A program made the translations under genes and the position numbers. DNA of 64,000 nt from Nyssa sinensis (lineage: Eukaryota > Streptophyta > Magnoliopsida > Cornales > Nyssaceae): assembly GCA_008638375.1 (NCBI GenBank), contig CM018041.1:6191501-6255500 (forward strand), in the 5' to 3' direction. The notes beneath the pieces were generated by a model, which worked only from the letters and a program-made list of their open reading frames with translations, was not told the DNA's origin and searched no databases. Every line of letters starts with the position of its first letter. Position 1 is the stretch's first letter. Below are positions 35,012 to 51,802 of this stretch, in pieces.

Positions 35012-38000
35012 ATGGGACAGTGCTGGCCTAAGGTAAGTCTTTCTAAACAAGCTATATTGGAAAGTAATGACAGTTCTCTCTCTTTCTTATCTGCTTCTGA
35101 AATGAGGGATCATTGCTTCATTGTTGCTATTTCTGTTTTTGTTCGAATTCCTTTTATACTGTTGGTTGCATTAACACAATGATTTGAAATTTTGCAATAT
35201 GTTAAATTTTCTTTCTTCTTTTTTCAATCCCAAGTTAATGTTTTTGTGCATAAACTCTTAAGTGATCCAAGAATCCTGGTGGACTGGAGTGACTTATTAT
35301 GATGCATTGTTTGAACATTTCCTTCGATACAGCATCGATCCTAAATTTTTCAGTCCATCTTCTCCCTTTGCATTGGACTACAGATTAAGTAAAAATGTTT
35401 CGATAACATGCTGATCAAAGAGGTTTCCCAGTTTTAGCAGCCTGCAACTTTGTAGGCTTGAGTTTCACCTTTCATACGAGTCCGATGTGCCAGAGAGAAC
35501 ACAGCCCACATGATGAAACAATGTCTTCTGAGTTTGGGAAATCAACACACCAAAGAAAAGTGAAACCAAAAAACTACATACCAAAATAAGAGTTAGGCAC
35601 ATCGAAATGAATGAATTGATTCACATCAGGTGGTACACGAAGAATTAGCTTGCAGCAAACGAGGGAATGTATGCTAAGAAAACTTTACAATTTTATAATG
35701 CTCCCTGTCTCGGTATCTCCACCACAAGGTAGGTTCATAACTTCACTCCTAGTCTGCAATCATCCCATTTCTAACAGTCCGATGATATCGTGCGGGCCAT
35801 GAACTGGCAAAGATGCTCCCTCCTGCCAATCCCTCTCCCATAGATTCACATATCGAAAAGTAGGAGTACATTATGGCCATTTCTGATTTTAGCCTCGTTT
35901 TTTTTTCTGCTATACTGACTGTTTGATTTAAGTGATCAATAATTATGCTTGTAGTGGTCATGTTGAATATTAACTCTGCTTCTTCATATTACTACATCAA
36001 CTAATGTAGAATTACACAATTTGTGCAGTTATTTGGAAGTGAAAGTGACAATAATAATAAGAGTCCTCCAGTAGATCTTGCCAGTGGAAATGTTCACCTT
36101 ATAACCACCATTCCAAGTTGGGAAGAAAAGCTATTAGAAGCAAGCAGGGATGGGAAGATAGTAAGTTGTTGTTCCTGCTTCTTGTTTATAATCACACCCT
36201 GTTTGGAGCAATGAGCCTTATTATTGGATGCCATTGGAGCTCGAAGATCATGATTCCTATCCACAATTTAGCATCATGAACCATGCAAAACCAAGTGGCA
36301 TAGTGCTTTTATCTGTGATTTCAACAAGCCTGAAATATTGATGTGCTGAAGAAAATCTCAAATCTGAAATACTATAACTCATGGTAACTTAAAACCAGGA
36401 ATTGTGAAATTTTTTTCCCTGAAAATTGTGAACATAATATGGATTACCCTTTTCCATGGTGAATTTGGATTGATCGACTGTCAATTTACCAGAAGCAATT
36501 GTAAGAATGGCACAGCTAGTTTCCCAAGCCTTCTTTTTCTTTTTTCTTTTCAGGTAAGTTAGTTTTCCAAGACATTGTTACTTCTTCAGAAATGAGAATG
36601 GTAAAAATGTAAATCAGAAGAAGGAAATTCAACTAAAGTAAGATCCTAAAAGTGGACCGGGAAACAGTTTGGTGGTGAACAGAGTTAAGAGAATCGTATG
36701 TTGTACGGTTCCCCTAGATGTCTTGAAAATGTTGGCAGAAAAATTTATTGGATGCTCCAGAATGGTTTGCTGAAGGGAAACATTACATTCCCCAATCATT
36801 TGCATTTATGGGAAACTTATTCCCGAGAGGTCAAGTAACCCATTCGGTTAACATTTCTTGTGAACTGCAACTCTCAATTGAAAATACATTCCAGCAATTA
36901 TGTTCCAAACACCTAGTATTTGTTTGTTTGTCTTTTTTCCTTTGTTCACATATTTTTAATCCTTTTATATCTAACTGGGTAGAACATATAGAGGGAAAAC
37001 AATCCAACTACTTTGATAGGAATGCAAACGGTGATTGTTGAAGTACTGATGTGAAATTGTAATCTTCTTAATTTATATGTCTTCCTCAAGCCCACCTATC
37101 TCATTTCTCATATAGATTTGAACTGCTTTTCTACTGTCCTACAGGTCGTGGCAAATTTCAGTCAATCATGGTCTAATCCTTGTAGAGTGATAGCACCAGC
37201 CTACTGCGAGCTTGCTGATAAATATCCTTCTATGATATTCTTAACTGTGGACGTTGATGAACTAGCTGTAAGTAATAATAACACTTATTGCCGATAGTTT
37301 CTACTTTCAAATTAATAATTACATGCTACGGACTCTTCAAACTCTTATTAAGAAGTTATACACTTCATGGTGATAGTTTCTATTTTCAAATTAATAAGTA
37401 CATGTATTGGAGTCGAATGTGGATTTACCTCAAAAAATAAAAGAAGTTCTTATTAATTGCACTCCACCTAAGAAGACATAACACAAACACGACATTTCTC
37501 AAAAAAGTAGGACATAGATACTTTAAGGACACGTTGAATATATATATTTTTATATTTTTTATTTGACTATATAATTTAACATTATTTCAATTAAAATTAG
37601 CATAAAAACACATAAAGCATAAAAATATTATTAAGATATTAAAATAACAAAGTCATTAAATAAAAATTTAAGAATTTTTTCATTTAATCATCAAGATCTA
37701 TGATTTAAGTTCCAAAACAAATATACTAACCTATATAGAACATATATATGTATATAAAAAAACAAAAACAAAAGAGGAAAAGGAGAGAAAAATTCCCAAA
37801 AAAAGGAAAAAAAACGTGTACTAACGTATTTATAATGTGTCTAGAACCTATCCGAAATTTAGAAAAATACAAAATTTGGACACTTTTTTTACATGTCCAG
37901 AAAGTATTCGAGAGTGTTAGTGTTCGACACGGACACATGAGCCAAAACAGAGTGTTTGTGCTTCATAGCACTCCACAAATATAAATAGTACTTTTTATAG

Positions 38001-38458
38001 TATTGTGCAGATAGCACATTTGTATCTCACAAGCTGCCATGTATGGAAATTAAGCTCTCCCAAGGGCTTTTCTCGTGTACCATATTAACTAGATCGGAAA
38101 CTCCATCTTCACTAATGGTATTGAAACTTAAAGCAGCACCATTTTCATTACATCTGAAAGTTGATTTCATAACATCTTGTTGTGATGTTGGCTCCAATTT
38201 TCTCTGATGGTCTGTGTAAAATATAATGGAGCCATTTTATGGACAATTAAACACTGTAAATTTCAGAGAATCCATTGATTAATGAGTTTGGTGTATGGTG
38301 TGGTGCAGGAGTTTAGTAGTTCATGGGATATTAAAGCTACTCCAACCTTCTTCTTCCTTAAAGATGGACGACAATTGGATAAATTTGTGGGCGCCGAGAA
38401 GGAGAGCCTCCAGGAGAAGACAGCGGCCGTTGCTGATTCTGCAACTAGGTCCAAGTAA
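35012..38458 (+). CDS. Thioredoxin h (h9-like), four exons, active site WSNPC
   Basis: Exons are 35012-35032, 36029-36160, 37145-37267 and 38309-38458. All joins are phase 0 with GT-AG introns, and the product is 141 aa. The tiny first exon encodes MGQCWPK: Gly2 and Cys4 fit N-myristoylation and palmitoylation, known for Arabidopsis Trx h9. Exon 2 has SGNVHLIT and a WEEKLLEA helix. Exon 3 carries the active site within VVANFSQSWSNPCRV, where the family has WCGPC, so the attacking first Cys is Ser and only the second Cys remains. Exon 4 has DIKATPTFFFLKDGR with the cis-Pro. Length and exon plan are normal for subgroup III h thioredoxins. Without the first Cys, normal disulfide reduction is not expected; a binding or chaperone-like role, or early decay, is possible. 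All exons and splice sites look intact. Confidence 0.88.
37289..37940. repeat. Repeats in thioredoxin intron 3
   Basis: A short duplication ('gatagtttctayttt', then 'caaattaataa') occurs at about 37295 and 37371. It is followed by AT-rich DNA and a 'gtgttcgacacggacacatg' block near 37919-37940, typical of dispersed plant repeats. Confidence 0.4.
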
Positions 38459-39586
38459 TTGATGACTTCACTGTTGTGTCCAATCTTGTAAACAGCCGAA
38501 ATGATACCAGTGCTTGTAATTTTCTGTCATTTTTGGAAAATTTGAGATGTTATATATATCAGAATTAAGGGCACTGGCCTTTCCAAACAGAAATTTTCAT
38601 GTTCTTTTCCTTGGAGAGAAGGTTAATGAATGGAAATGAGTTTCTGGATTTTTTTTGGTTTCTTGGCTTTTAATGAAAGACTGAGACATAGATAACTACC
38701 ATCTACCAGGGTTGTCAATACACATAATATCACTCTAGATACAAGATTGTATGTAATAGTCTCAGCATTAAATTCTTCAATCTAAATTGAATTAAACAGG
38801 AATCATTAATCTAAAATGGTGAACGACACTGATCTATTAATTTTAATTAATTGTTTCAAGATTGATTATGAGCCCAATACTTTTTTCACTAAATTTTTTT
38901 AGCCCTCTCTCAAATTTTTTTTCCTAGTTCCACCCTCGATGACTATATGAAATCTCTCTAATGTTTCACTTAACATCTCAAGATGTTTAATACATCATCA
39001 GTAATGGCATTAGAGTTCAAGCAATCACTATATAGAGACAGTTGAATCCCAAACAGGTTTGGGGAACAAATTGTTAGTCTTTGTCACAGAACACAGATAT
39101 GTTTAGACGAAGCTCAAGTTCGTTCGAACGGTTAAGTTATTGGAAAAAATTAGGTAAAAATAATCACCATTTAAATTGATTGAGTTTAGGTGCGTTCGGA
39201 TGACCCTGCCTTCGAATGAGCCGATTATATATTTTACTGTTAATACTTTATAAAAATATTAAATGTTCATCAAGTATATGAATGCAAATGCACAAGTGTT
39301 TATATCTTTTCTTGTGCACATTGTTCTAAAACATTGTGAACTAACTCAAGTTTTATTTTCAAAATTATTATTGTAATTTAATCAAGCTTCATCTTGAGTC
39401 TTCAGCTAATGGGAATGAAGTGTTCATTTGACTCAATTAAGCTTAATAATTACATACTCATATTTTGGAATAAATTGCTAATGGAAAAATTAAAATTCTC
39501 TTCATTCTAGGCAAAGGTTTACTCCACATCCTAAGCAATTTTATAATGTAGCTACAAGTTTATTCATTTGTTTTACAAGATTCAAA

Positions 39587-39630
<44 letters not shown>

Positions 39631-39784
39631 TACAAGCCAAACCCATATGTATTTTCCAGTTATTTCCAACTTGCTTGGTGCTAACGATATTTCAAAATGA
39701 ATCCGTTATTCACAAAGAGAGTGTTCTTATGTAACAATGCAAAACTCTTGAAAGTTTCAAAGAAAAAAAAAAACCAGCAGAGTT
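38459..39784. other. Spacer between the thioredoxin gene and the PHT1 remnant
   Basis: The thioredoxin 3'UTR is probably within the first 200 bp. No gene was recognised further on. A compound (AC)n(AT)n microsatellite lies at 39588-39631. Confidence 0.5.
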
Positions 39785-39928
39785 TTGGGTAAATCCCCTT
39801 CGATTTCTGCTAATTCTCTTGAAGATAGCTGTGGAGCGCCATCTGGGGTGGCTGTTGCTCAATACCCATCTCATATATCAATACCTTTCGTTCATAAATC
39901 TCCGTATCTCAGCGCCAATATTCCGGCC

Positions 39929-41012
39929 ATGGCTGACGAAACTCGAGCTGTCTTCTCTGCTCTGGACAGTGCTAAGACTCGTCTATACCATTTCAAAGCT
40001 GTTTTTGTCGCCGGGATGACATTCTTTACTATTGCTTATGATCTGTTTTCCATTACTGCAGTAACCAAGCTTATATATGATCCATCGAAACACTACCTTT
40101 GGAAACCCACACTTGTCAACATGGATGCCATAACTGACCTGGCTTTATGTGGAACCCTGGCAGGGAAGCTCTTCTTCAGATGTCTCGGGGACAAACTCGG
40201 GAGGAAGAAGGTTTATGGGATCACTCTTGTCACCATGGTGGGCTCTGCAATTGCTTCAGGTCTTTCATTTGTCTCCACAGCTCAATGTGGGATCACTATC
40301 CAATGCTTCTCGTGGTTCTGGCTGGGGTTTGGCATCGGTGGGGACCATCCGCTTTCAGCTGTAATCATCTCAGATTATGCCAACCAGAAACCCCAAGGGG
40401 CATTTTCTATGGACGGAATGGGGATTCTGGTTGCAGTGGCTGTAGCCATGATTGCTTCCAGGATGTTCTTGGCCTACTTGCCCAGCTGATGATTTTCAGA
40501 TCAACCATGGAGATTTTGTTTGGCGAATTGTGCTGATATTCGATGCAGTTCCAGCAGCTCTGACCTATTACTGGAGATGGAAAATGCCAGAAACTGCTAG
40601 GTACACTGCCTTAATTGAGGGAAACCACAGGATGGCAGCTGCAGACATGGCAAAGGTCCTGAAAGAAGACATACCTTTTGAAGAACCAACTTCCAAGCTT
40701 CCGGGATTCTTGTTAAAGATCCTAAAATGGTATGCGCTTCATCTTCTTTGTACTGCTGCAACTAGCAACTGGTTCTTGTTGGATAGTGCCTTCTATGGTG
40801 CCCAACCCTCGCAGAAGGATGTTTTTCCGGCTATAGGAATGGTACGAAAGGCTTCAAGGATGAATGCAATAGAGAAGGTCTTCAACTTCTCCAAATCAAT
40901 GTTCATAGTTGCCCTCTTTGCAACAGTTCATGGGTACTGGTTTACTATATTCCTCATCTTCTACAGCATACTGACAGTGAGAAATAGGAAATTTTTTCTG
41001 CCTTTGAGATGA
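39929..41012 (+). pseudogene. PHT1-type phosphate transporter pseudogene
   Basis: PHT1 proteins are plasma-membrane H+/phosphate symporters of about 535 aa with 12 membrane spans. Here frame 1 (39929-40489) runs from MADETRAVFSALDSAKT through GDKLGRKKVYG to a decayed signature, GGDHPLSAVIISDYA (family GGDYPLSATIMSEYA). It then stops after MFLAYLPS. Frame 3 (about 40480-41012) resumes with DFVWRIVLIFDAVPAALTYY and MPETARYTALIEG, then MNAIEKVFNFSKS and GYWFT, and stops. There is a frameshift near 40470-40485, internal deletions around 40390-40490 and 40710-40730, and complete loss of roughly the last four or five spans. It is single-exon like many PHT1 genes. An in-frame extension back to 39785 is probably 5'UTR. 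It faces the S6 kinase gene tail to tail. Confidence 0.9.
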
Positions 41013-41727
41013 AGGTTGTCTGGGGAAACTGAAGTGCCCTGCTCCACTGAACAAATATTGTCCTGGTTTCTTTTGGCTGTTAACAGATCTCCTAGGAGAT
41101 TCAAAGCATGTAGTTAAAATACTTCACATAAGCATTCCACTCTATAGTCCCTGCTGTTTTCAGTTTCACTTGCCGGGTGGTAAACAGAAATCATCTGAAG
41201 AAACTAACATATACCAGTCTATCAATTACAAAGTTGTGGAAATCCAAAGAGCATGGATTGGGAAAACAAAGTCGAACAAGCCCTAAGAATACATAAAAAT
41301 ACAAAATTAAAGAAAAAAAACACTTTTTTTTTATAAGTGAAGCATTTAGCAACATCAAAACAAAATCAACAGTTGAAGACTGTAGTAGGGTCTGCAAAAG
41401 ATTTTTTTTTTCTTTAAAAAAAAACTCCAAATTATTATGAGAACCAGAAAGATAAAATGGGGCTCTTAAATGAAATCAATTGGGCGCACAGTTAAATAGG
41501 ACATATATATTGGGTCCACCAGAAAATCTAAAAAAAACTCCATGTACACTGAAAAACTAAAGAAAAAGACTCTGAACGAACATAGAATTAAATGGAAACT
41601 AAAGATACCGATATAATTCCTGACTACGTTATCAAGTTAATATATGAAAGATGAAATGATAAGCAGAAATCTTATGAAGAATAAGTAGAAAACGCACATG
41701 CACATGCGCATATATACATATATATAC

Positions 41728-41768
<41 letters not shown>

Positions 41769-42033
41769 CTTTCATATAAGATTAGCAGTGGATTAGATTA
41801 AAGAGAACCTGATTTCTAATCCTCAAGTTCCAAGTCAGTAACTCAAAAGACTTCTTAATTACAAAGAAATTAATCCTTATTACATTCTTAGCAACAACGT
41901 GAGATAGAAAGAAATTTATGATACCCCACATGGGCTTGCTGATTTGATCATCGGTGGAAAAAAAAAGGAAAAAGAAGAGATGAAAAAGAGCAAGTATCCT
42001 AAATATCTAACCCTTGCAGGTGGAGGCAAACAT
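41013..42033. other. Convergent spacer and S6K 3'UTR
   Basis: No gene was recognised. A GA microsatellite lies at 41734-41765. The part next to 42033 is probably 3'UTR of the minus-strand S6 kinase. Confidence 0.5.
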
Positions 42034-46078
<4,045 letters not shown>

Positions 46079-46086
46079 CGGGGGTC

Positions 46087-48289
46087 CTAGTCAAATTTAA
46101 ACATTGAGAGGAAACCATGTTGTCCAATATCAAATGAAGGGGGAGTACAGTGGATGGATTTTAAAATTCCTTGCTACTATATATGAATATCCCTGAAGAC
46201 TCCAATATGCAAACTGATGAGGAAGGACACCTGACAATAGCCTTAAACAACAGGAAATTCACATATGCAATAGGAGTTCCAAGGAATATTGAGAATAAGC
46301 AAACCAGAATCCAGACAAAGAAAATGTTCTTGTTTCCTGATTCACAGGAAACAGCAGATGCAACAGTGCTTCTTGAATTCATGAAGATCTGAAAGTCAAA
46401 GCTGTAGTTCAGTGCAGAAATACTGTCAGTTACAGCTAAAAGTGGACATATGCCTACAAGTATATACATATAATGATGAGAAATAAGAATTTTGAACAAT
46501 AAGAGAAATTTAAAGTGGAGAGAGAGAGAGAGAGAGAGAGAGAAGAAGCACAACAATTAAGAAAACAAATATTAAACAATCTGCAAACCCTTACAGCAAA
46601 TAAAACCACAAAAACGAATCATATTATGATGAGACAAAAGCCTGGTTATGCAACTGCTAATCTCATAATAGAAAATGATGTCTATTTGAAAGCAGCAAGT
46701 ACAGAAAAGATTTGATATGAAGAAGCATTTATAATCTATATTGGAATACTCTGTTAGGATGCATGCAGTTCAACACAGCATTTAGTTGTTTCGCACATGC
46801 ACAAGAATCAGGAGCCTCCTAGATTGGGTCCCATCAAGGGAATCCCATGTTACAGATTGAACAGGCAGCTTGCCCTGTTGCAAAGTGAAGCATGCCATGT
46901 TCAAAAAATCAAACAAAGCTACTCACTTGTTTTTATACTTTCACCAGCATATAGTAATATAAGAGTTCATCATGACCATGGATTAGTTGGAAATAGGTTA
47001 GTGACATATTAAAAGGTTCCAATCTCAGAGCACGGAAGTTTACATTGACATCTAAGAAAATGAAAAGTCATGTCAAGGAAAGTCTTGTTCTCAAGAAAGA
47101 AAATTTTGGACAGCCATCTTTCAAGTGATTAAAAAAAAAACATGTACTGCAGATTATAGAAGATATGACTAAGAACAAGAGGAATTACAAAATTTACCAA
47201 ATTCAACATTTAGAAATTTGTAGCAATTTACAACTGGAAAAAAGTTTGTACCCATAACTGACTTTCATTAAATTATAATAGAAGTTCTCTCTTGACAATG
47301 TCAAAAAGAAATCAATTCAAGGCCAGCCCAATGATACTGGCTTATTTGTGATGATTAGCCTCACCAATGCTTGAGCCAGGCTCAGTAGACGGCCACCCCC
47401 GGGCAATGCCTATTTGATTTGTCTTTGAGGTACACCTGGCTTAGGTAATGTTATCAAATTATGCTTTGCACTTTTACCAACACTAACATGTATATATCCA
47501 CACAGTATAGAACTATAGATTGAAGAAAGAAAACAATAAATAGCTAGAATAATGATCCCTGTACCTTTTATAATGTGTTGCAATGTAACCATGATTCCAA
47601 TTATAGGCTGATATTGTTAAACACTGGTCAATACATATCTATCCTTGGTCACTACATTGCTGTATTAGTCACGTTGCTGTATTAGATGTTAAAGTCCAAT
47701 ACAAACCACTACATATTACAATTTAGTCTCTAGCTATGAATACCACACAAACACAATCCCCAACAATAGAATTAAGAGAAGTTTATGAAGAACAATCCAA
47801 AACCTTGATACCACTGGATTGACAAGACAACAACAACATGGGAATATGATATTAATTCACATATAATTAAGAAAAAAATTAAAATATCGAACCAAAATCC
47901 CATACACAAACAATGTACACAACCCTAGGCAAACCCACCAAAACTGAAACCCTAGATCTTATACAAATAAGAAACTTTAGTATGACATAACCAATCAAAA
48001 CAGACCAACAATGAGCGTTCATAAATGAAATTACATGAAAACCAAGAAATCCACAGGTGCAAGCAAGATAAAATTGCGAATTACAAAAGAAAAGAACCAA
48101 AAAACGAAACCCTAACGAAGTTCATCATAGTTTCGATTCAAAAAAACAGATCATTCAAATCAAGATTATTCAATACAGCTAGGACACATATATACACAAA
48201 TGGATTCATATATATATATATATATATATATATAGATATACACACACACATATACAATCAAAGAAAGAGTAGAGTCGATGTCTTCTTAC
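46087..48289 (-). other. 5'UTR intron of the S6 kinase gene
   Basis: The minus-strand donor CCAAG|GTAAGA is at 48290/48289 and the acceptor CTAG|GACCCC is at 46087/46086, 8 bp upstream of the start codon. It is 2.2 kb, with GA (about 46516-46542) and AT (48208-48234) microsatellites and no coding exon. Leader introns are common in plant growth genes and can raise expression. Confidence 0.6.
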
Positions 48290-48620
48290 CTTGGGAGATT
48301 GCAGGGGCAATGCAAAAAAAGAGATGGCGGTGAAATACATATATAGAATCAATAATGCTAGATTTTTAAGAAGGCATTACTTTGCCACTTGTAACTATTA
48401 ACTAACGGGCAATAACTTCCAGCGAATTGAAGCGTGATTCCGAGGATGTCTACTTGGCAACTTTTGATTGGTTGATCCGATTAATGTCCAGCCAACGATG
48501 CGGTCAAACTGCGTTGCTTTAAAGCCTTTCAAAACCGCACCCGCTCGTTTTCCTGCGAGAATAACGTCTCAGCAATGGCACCTTGAGCTCTTTGTGGAGC
48601 GCTCACGCAACTGTTTATTA
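48290..48620 (-). promoter_or_regulatory. S6 kinase leader exon and promoter region
   Basis: The leader exon starts somewhere near 48330-48400 and ends at 48290. Upstream sequence to about 48620 is less AT-rich than its surroundings. No TATA box was chosen. Confidence 0.4.
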
Positions 48621-50310
48621 CCAAAGTAACTTTCGAGTTCTTTAGCTAATTACATCAATTTTATATTTGATGCTACAATTTTGGAACTCGTCAAAGTTCA
48701 AGTTTCTCTTTAGTGTAAATCCTGGATAGAAATGAAGTTAGATTGCTACCGGATAATACTCCGATGACAGCCACTCCGATAATTAAATTAAAAAATATCA
48801 AAAAATATATAACTCAGGATGAAAACTTAATAATCAAAAGAGAGATCAATCCCCTTTTACGTACCTTCCAACTCTTGTGAGTATTGAATTCAGTGCCATA
48901 CGGCGGGGCAATTTTACCACGATTTTATTCGTCACGGTTGCCACCGGCCATGCTGCTTCGCAGGGCTAGGAACCTTTTTTGCCTCTCTGCAGAACTAGAG
49001 TATGCAGTCTGTCAGACGGCGACAGTTTTGTCATAATTACATGTGTCATCCCTTCGTGTCAACACCTGTCCCACCATTACGAGGTCGGTAGACCGAGGTG
49101 ATGGAGGCGAGATCGGTATCCCATGTGATTATAACTCTCGAAGTCTTCCTTACCAATGTGAGATCGGTGTATCCAATTATCTTATGACCTGCACAGAACA
49201 AAGCTAGACACATATCATATCCTGATTGGATGGAATATTTTTGGCGTATCAATACTTAATTAAGGTTGTAAAACCAGATTATGCTACTTGAATTCGGTTC
49301 TTCGGAAATTCGATTACAAGTTATTTAAGTTTGTAACAATAGTACCTTGAATTCTCTAGCTAATTACATCAATTTTAAGCTGTTACAATTGTAAAAATGA
49401 ATCAAGTTTTTTTTAACTTGATTCTTAAGTTAGATTAGAAGTTATCTAGGATTGACTCGTTAAATAAATAAATTAAAATTAAATATATTTTAAATTTTAT
49501 TAATTTAATTAATTCAAATTTAACTCGACTTGATAAATGAATAAATATTGTAACATTATATAAAAAATCAAATTATTTAAGTTTGAAGTCTTAATCAATT
49601 CAAATAAAAACTTGCTCGATATCTGCTCAAATCATAAATAAATTAACCTTCATCGTAATTTGAAACACCTTAATTTTAATTACTCGATTCATTTATAGCA
49701 CCATTCACATGGAACATTTTCTTGTGTATTTCCAATTATACAAGTTAATTCAAAACTAAATTTTGCAAAATAGAGTTTTAAAAGAATTATTTTTCAAAAT
49801 AGTTTTAACTTTTTACAAGTTTTATTTAAAAACACGCGACTTGCATATTATCCAATATATACATAGTTAAAATAACTTTTAAATAATTTTACTGAATACC
49901 CAAATAATAAATTGATTGTATTCTTCATAATTTATTTTCCAATAATCAAATATTTAGACTCAAATTTTTAAAATCTAAAACTCTGCTAAATGGGATTCTA
50001 TACACAAGTAACCTATTTATATATGACTCATTTCATACAATAAATTGGACTTTGTGCATTTCTTAAAAATAATTCTGAACTCTCGAATAACTCATTTCAT
50101 ACAATAAATTGGATTTTGTGCATTTCTTAAAAATAATTCTAACTCTCGAATATACAGAAATACTAAGAAGATATATTAAAACTCATAAATGCCATGCATC
50201 CAACTTAATTAAGATATAAAAATATTAATAAACATGCTAATCTAAATAACATTAATTAATACAAAATTTAAATGATCCTAATTAATACCCAAATAAAAAA
50301 TAATGTAAAT
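48621..50310. other. Spacer between S6K and the tRNA pair
   Basis: AT-rich. A GC-richer island at about 48890-49210 ('gaggtcggtagaccgaggtg', 'ggcgagatcggtatccc') looks like an unassigned transposon remnant. A 65-bp tandem duplication lies at 50024-50155 (copies start 'actcatttcatacaataaat'). Confidence 0.5.
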
Positions 50311-50463
50311 TTAATGGAAACTGAAATGCAAATATAATGTAAACAAACTCATTACATTTAAATTTATTTTTCATTAACGCATTTAGTTAAATGGTTAGGC
50401 GGTGAAAAACAAAAGGAAGCAACATCTCAGTCGCTGTATTAGGCCCTGAAAAAACAAAACGGA

Positions 50464-50537
50464 TGGCCCATGCAGGTCTCGAACCTGCGACCTTCGCGTT
50501 ATTAGCACGACGCTCTAACCAGCTGAGCTAATAGGCC
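50464..50537 (-). tRNA. tRNA-Ile (AAU anticodon), copy 1
   Basis: 74 nt on the minus strand. The acceptor arm GGCCTAT pairs with ATGGGCC, the D-arm is AGCTCAGCTGGTTAGAGC, the anticodon loop CTAATAA reads AAU, and the T-arm has GGTTCGAGACC with the standard TTCGA. The discriminator base is A. All stems pair. There is no intron and CCA is not encoded, as expected for a nuclear gene. Confidence 0.96.
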
Positions 50538-50681
50538 ACATGGAAACTGAAACGCAAATATAATGTAAACAAATTTATTACATTTAAATTTGTTTTTTCA
50601 TTAGTTAAATGGTTAGGCGGTGAAAAACAAAAGGAAGCAACATCTCAGTCGCTCCATTAGGCGGTGAAAAAACAAAATAGA

Positions 50682-50755
50682 TGGCCCATGCAGGTCTCGA
50701 ACCTGCGACCTTCGCGTTATTAGCACGACGCTCTAACCAGCTGAGCTAATAGGCC
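50682..50755 (-). tRNA. tRNA-Ile (AAU anticodon), copy 2
   Basis: Identical over all 74 nt to the copy at 50464-50537, same strand, 218 bp away. Both should be transcribed by RNA polymerase III from their internal A and B boxes. Confidence 0.96.
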
Positions 50756-50760
50756 ACATG

Positions 50761-51369
50761 GCTTCAACCTCTTGTTTTCGAGATTACTATGGGAACAATT
50801 CTTACTGGGACCCAGTCTTGAGTTTGAAAGGGCCTAAATAAAGAAAATTTATTTATTTATTTAATACATTACAGTTGAATGAGAATCAGTTATGTCAGTT
50901 GAATAACTTGAACATAACAGTTGTATGTTGATGTGATTAATATTCATCAACTCAAGATAACTTGAATATAAAAGTTGTCTATTGATATGACTAATAGTTC
51001 ATTAACTCAATTGTAATGTATCCAGGATAAATAAATAACTAACTTGAAGCTAAAAGCAATCTCTTCATAAGAAATTAAACACCAGAGATTTCAGGTATCA
51101 GGCCAAGTTCAGACCATGACTTTCACTAGCTGCTGATATTGCTGGTAGCTAGAGGAGCATGCATAACTGAAGTCCCAAAAGAAGTGTTAATGCACAGTTT
51201 AGACACCTCCTAATTAACTATTTTGTATACATTAATTTGGAGTTCAAAATCCTATATGGGATATCAAGATTTACTCTGTTTATTGGAAAAGAAGAACAAT
51301 TGTAATGCATTCTTCACACACACACACACACACAAAAGAGGATAAGGAATGAGAGTCATTGACTCTTAG
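50761..51369. other. Spacer and methylesterase 3'UTR
   Basis: No gene was recognised. A short AC microsatellite lies at about 51317-51334, in the probable 3'UTR of the minus-strand methylesterase. Confidence 0.5.
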
Positions 51370-51647
51370 CTAGCTGCATCCAAAGGAAGTAGCGGCCTTA
51401 ACAAGCAAGCCAAAGAGCACAAAAGGGGCGGAGAAAAATGGGCTGTGGTCACTTTCCAAAACAAACACCTCCGACGGCGGCCACCTCTTGATCATTGCTT
51501 CTTGTTGCTCCGGTTTCACTACGTTATCATACATTGTCTTTATGTAGACACGCGGAACCTTATCTATGTCATGCCCCTCTGCAAATCGAGCAGTTTGTAA
51601 TGCTTGAGTTGGCCATGGCCTTAGAAGCATTGCAGCTAAGGTTGAAT

Positions 51648-51703
<56 letters not shown>

Positions 51704-51747
51704 GAACAACCACAATCAGACATATAAATTAATTAATCTAGGTGATG

Positions 51748-51802
<55 letters not shown>

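Larger units (their letters stand above)
50313..50760. repeat. Tandem duplication of about 220 bp carrying tRNA-Ile
   Basis: Copies run about 50313-50539 and 50540-50760. Both carry 'atggaaactgaaaygcaaat', 'ggttaggcggtgaaaaacaa', 'aggaagcaacatctcagtcg' and a tRNA-Ile gene. The tRNA genes are identical and the flanks differ by a few substitutions and a 9-bp indel. Confidence 0.9.

Noticed and set aside
36748..37041. 97-codon frame in thioredoxin intron 2
   Set aside because: It lies between well-supported exons 2 and 3 and does not fit the family; probably chance or an old insertion.
39785..39928. N-terminal extension of the PHT1 frame
   Set aside because: In frame, but PHT1 proteins start at the MADE-type Met; the upstream part is probably 5'UTR.
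40147..40536. Overlapping plus-strand frames in the PHT1 region
   Set aside because: Alternative-frame shadows of the PHT1 remnant.
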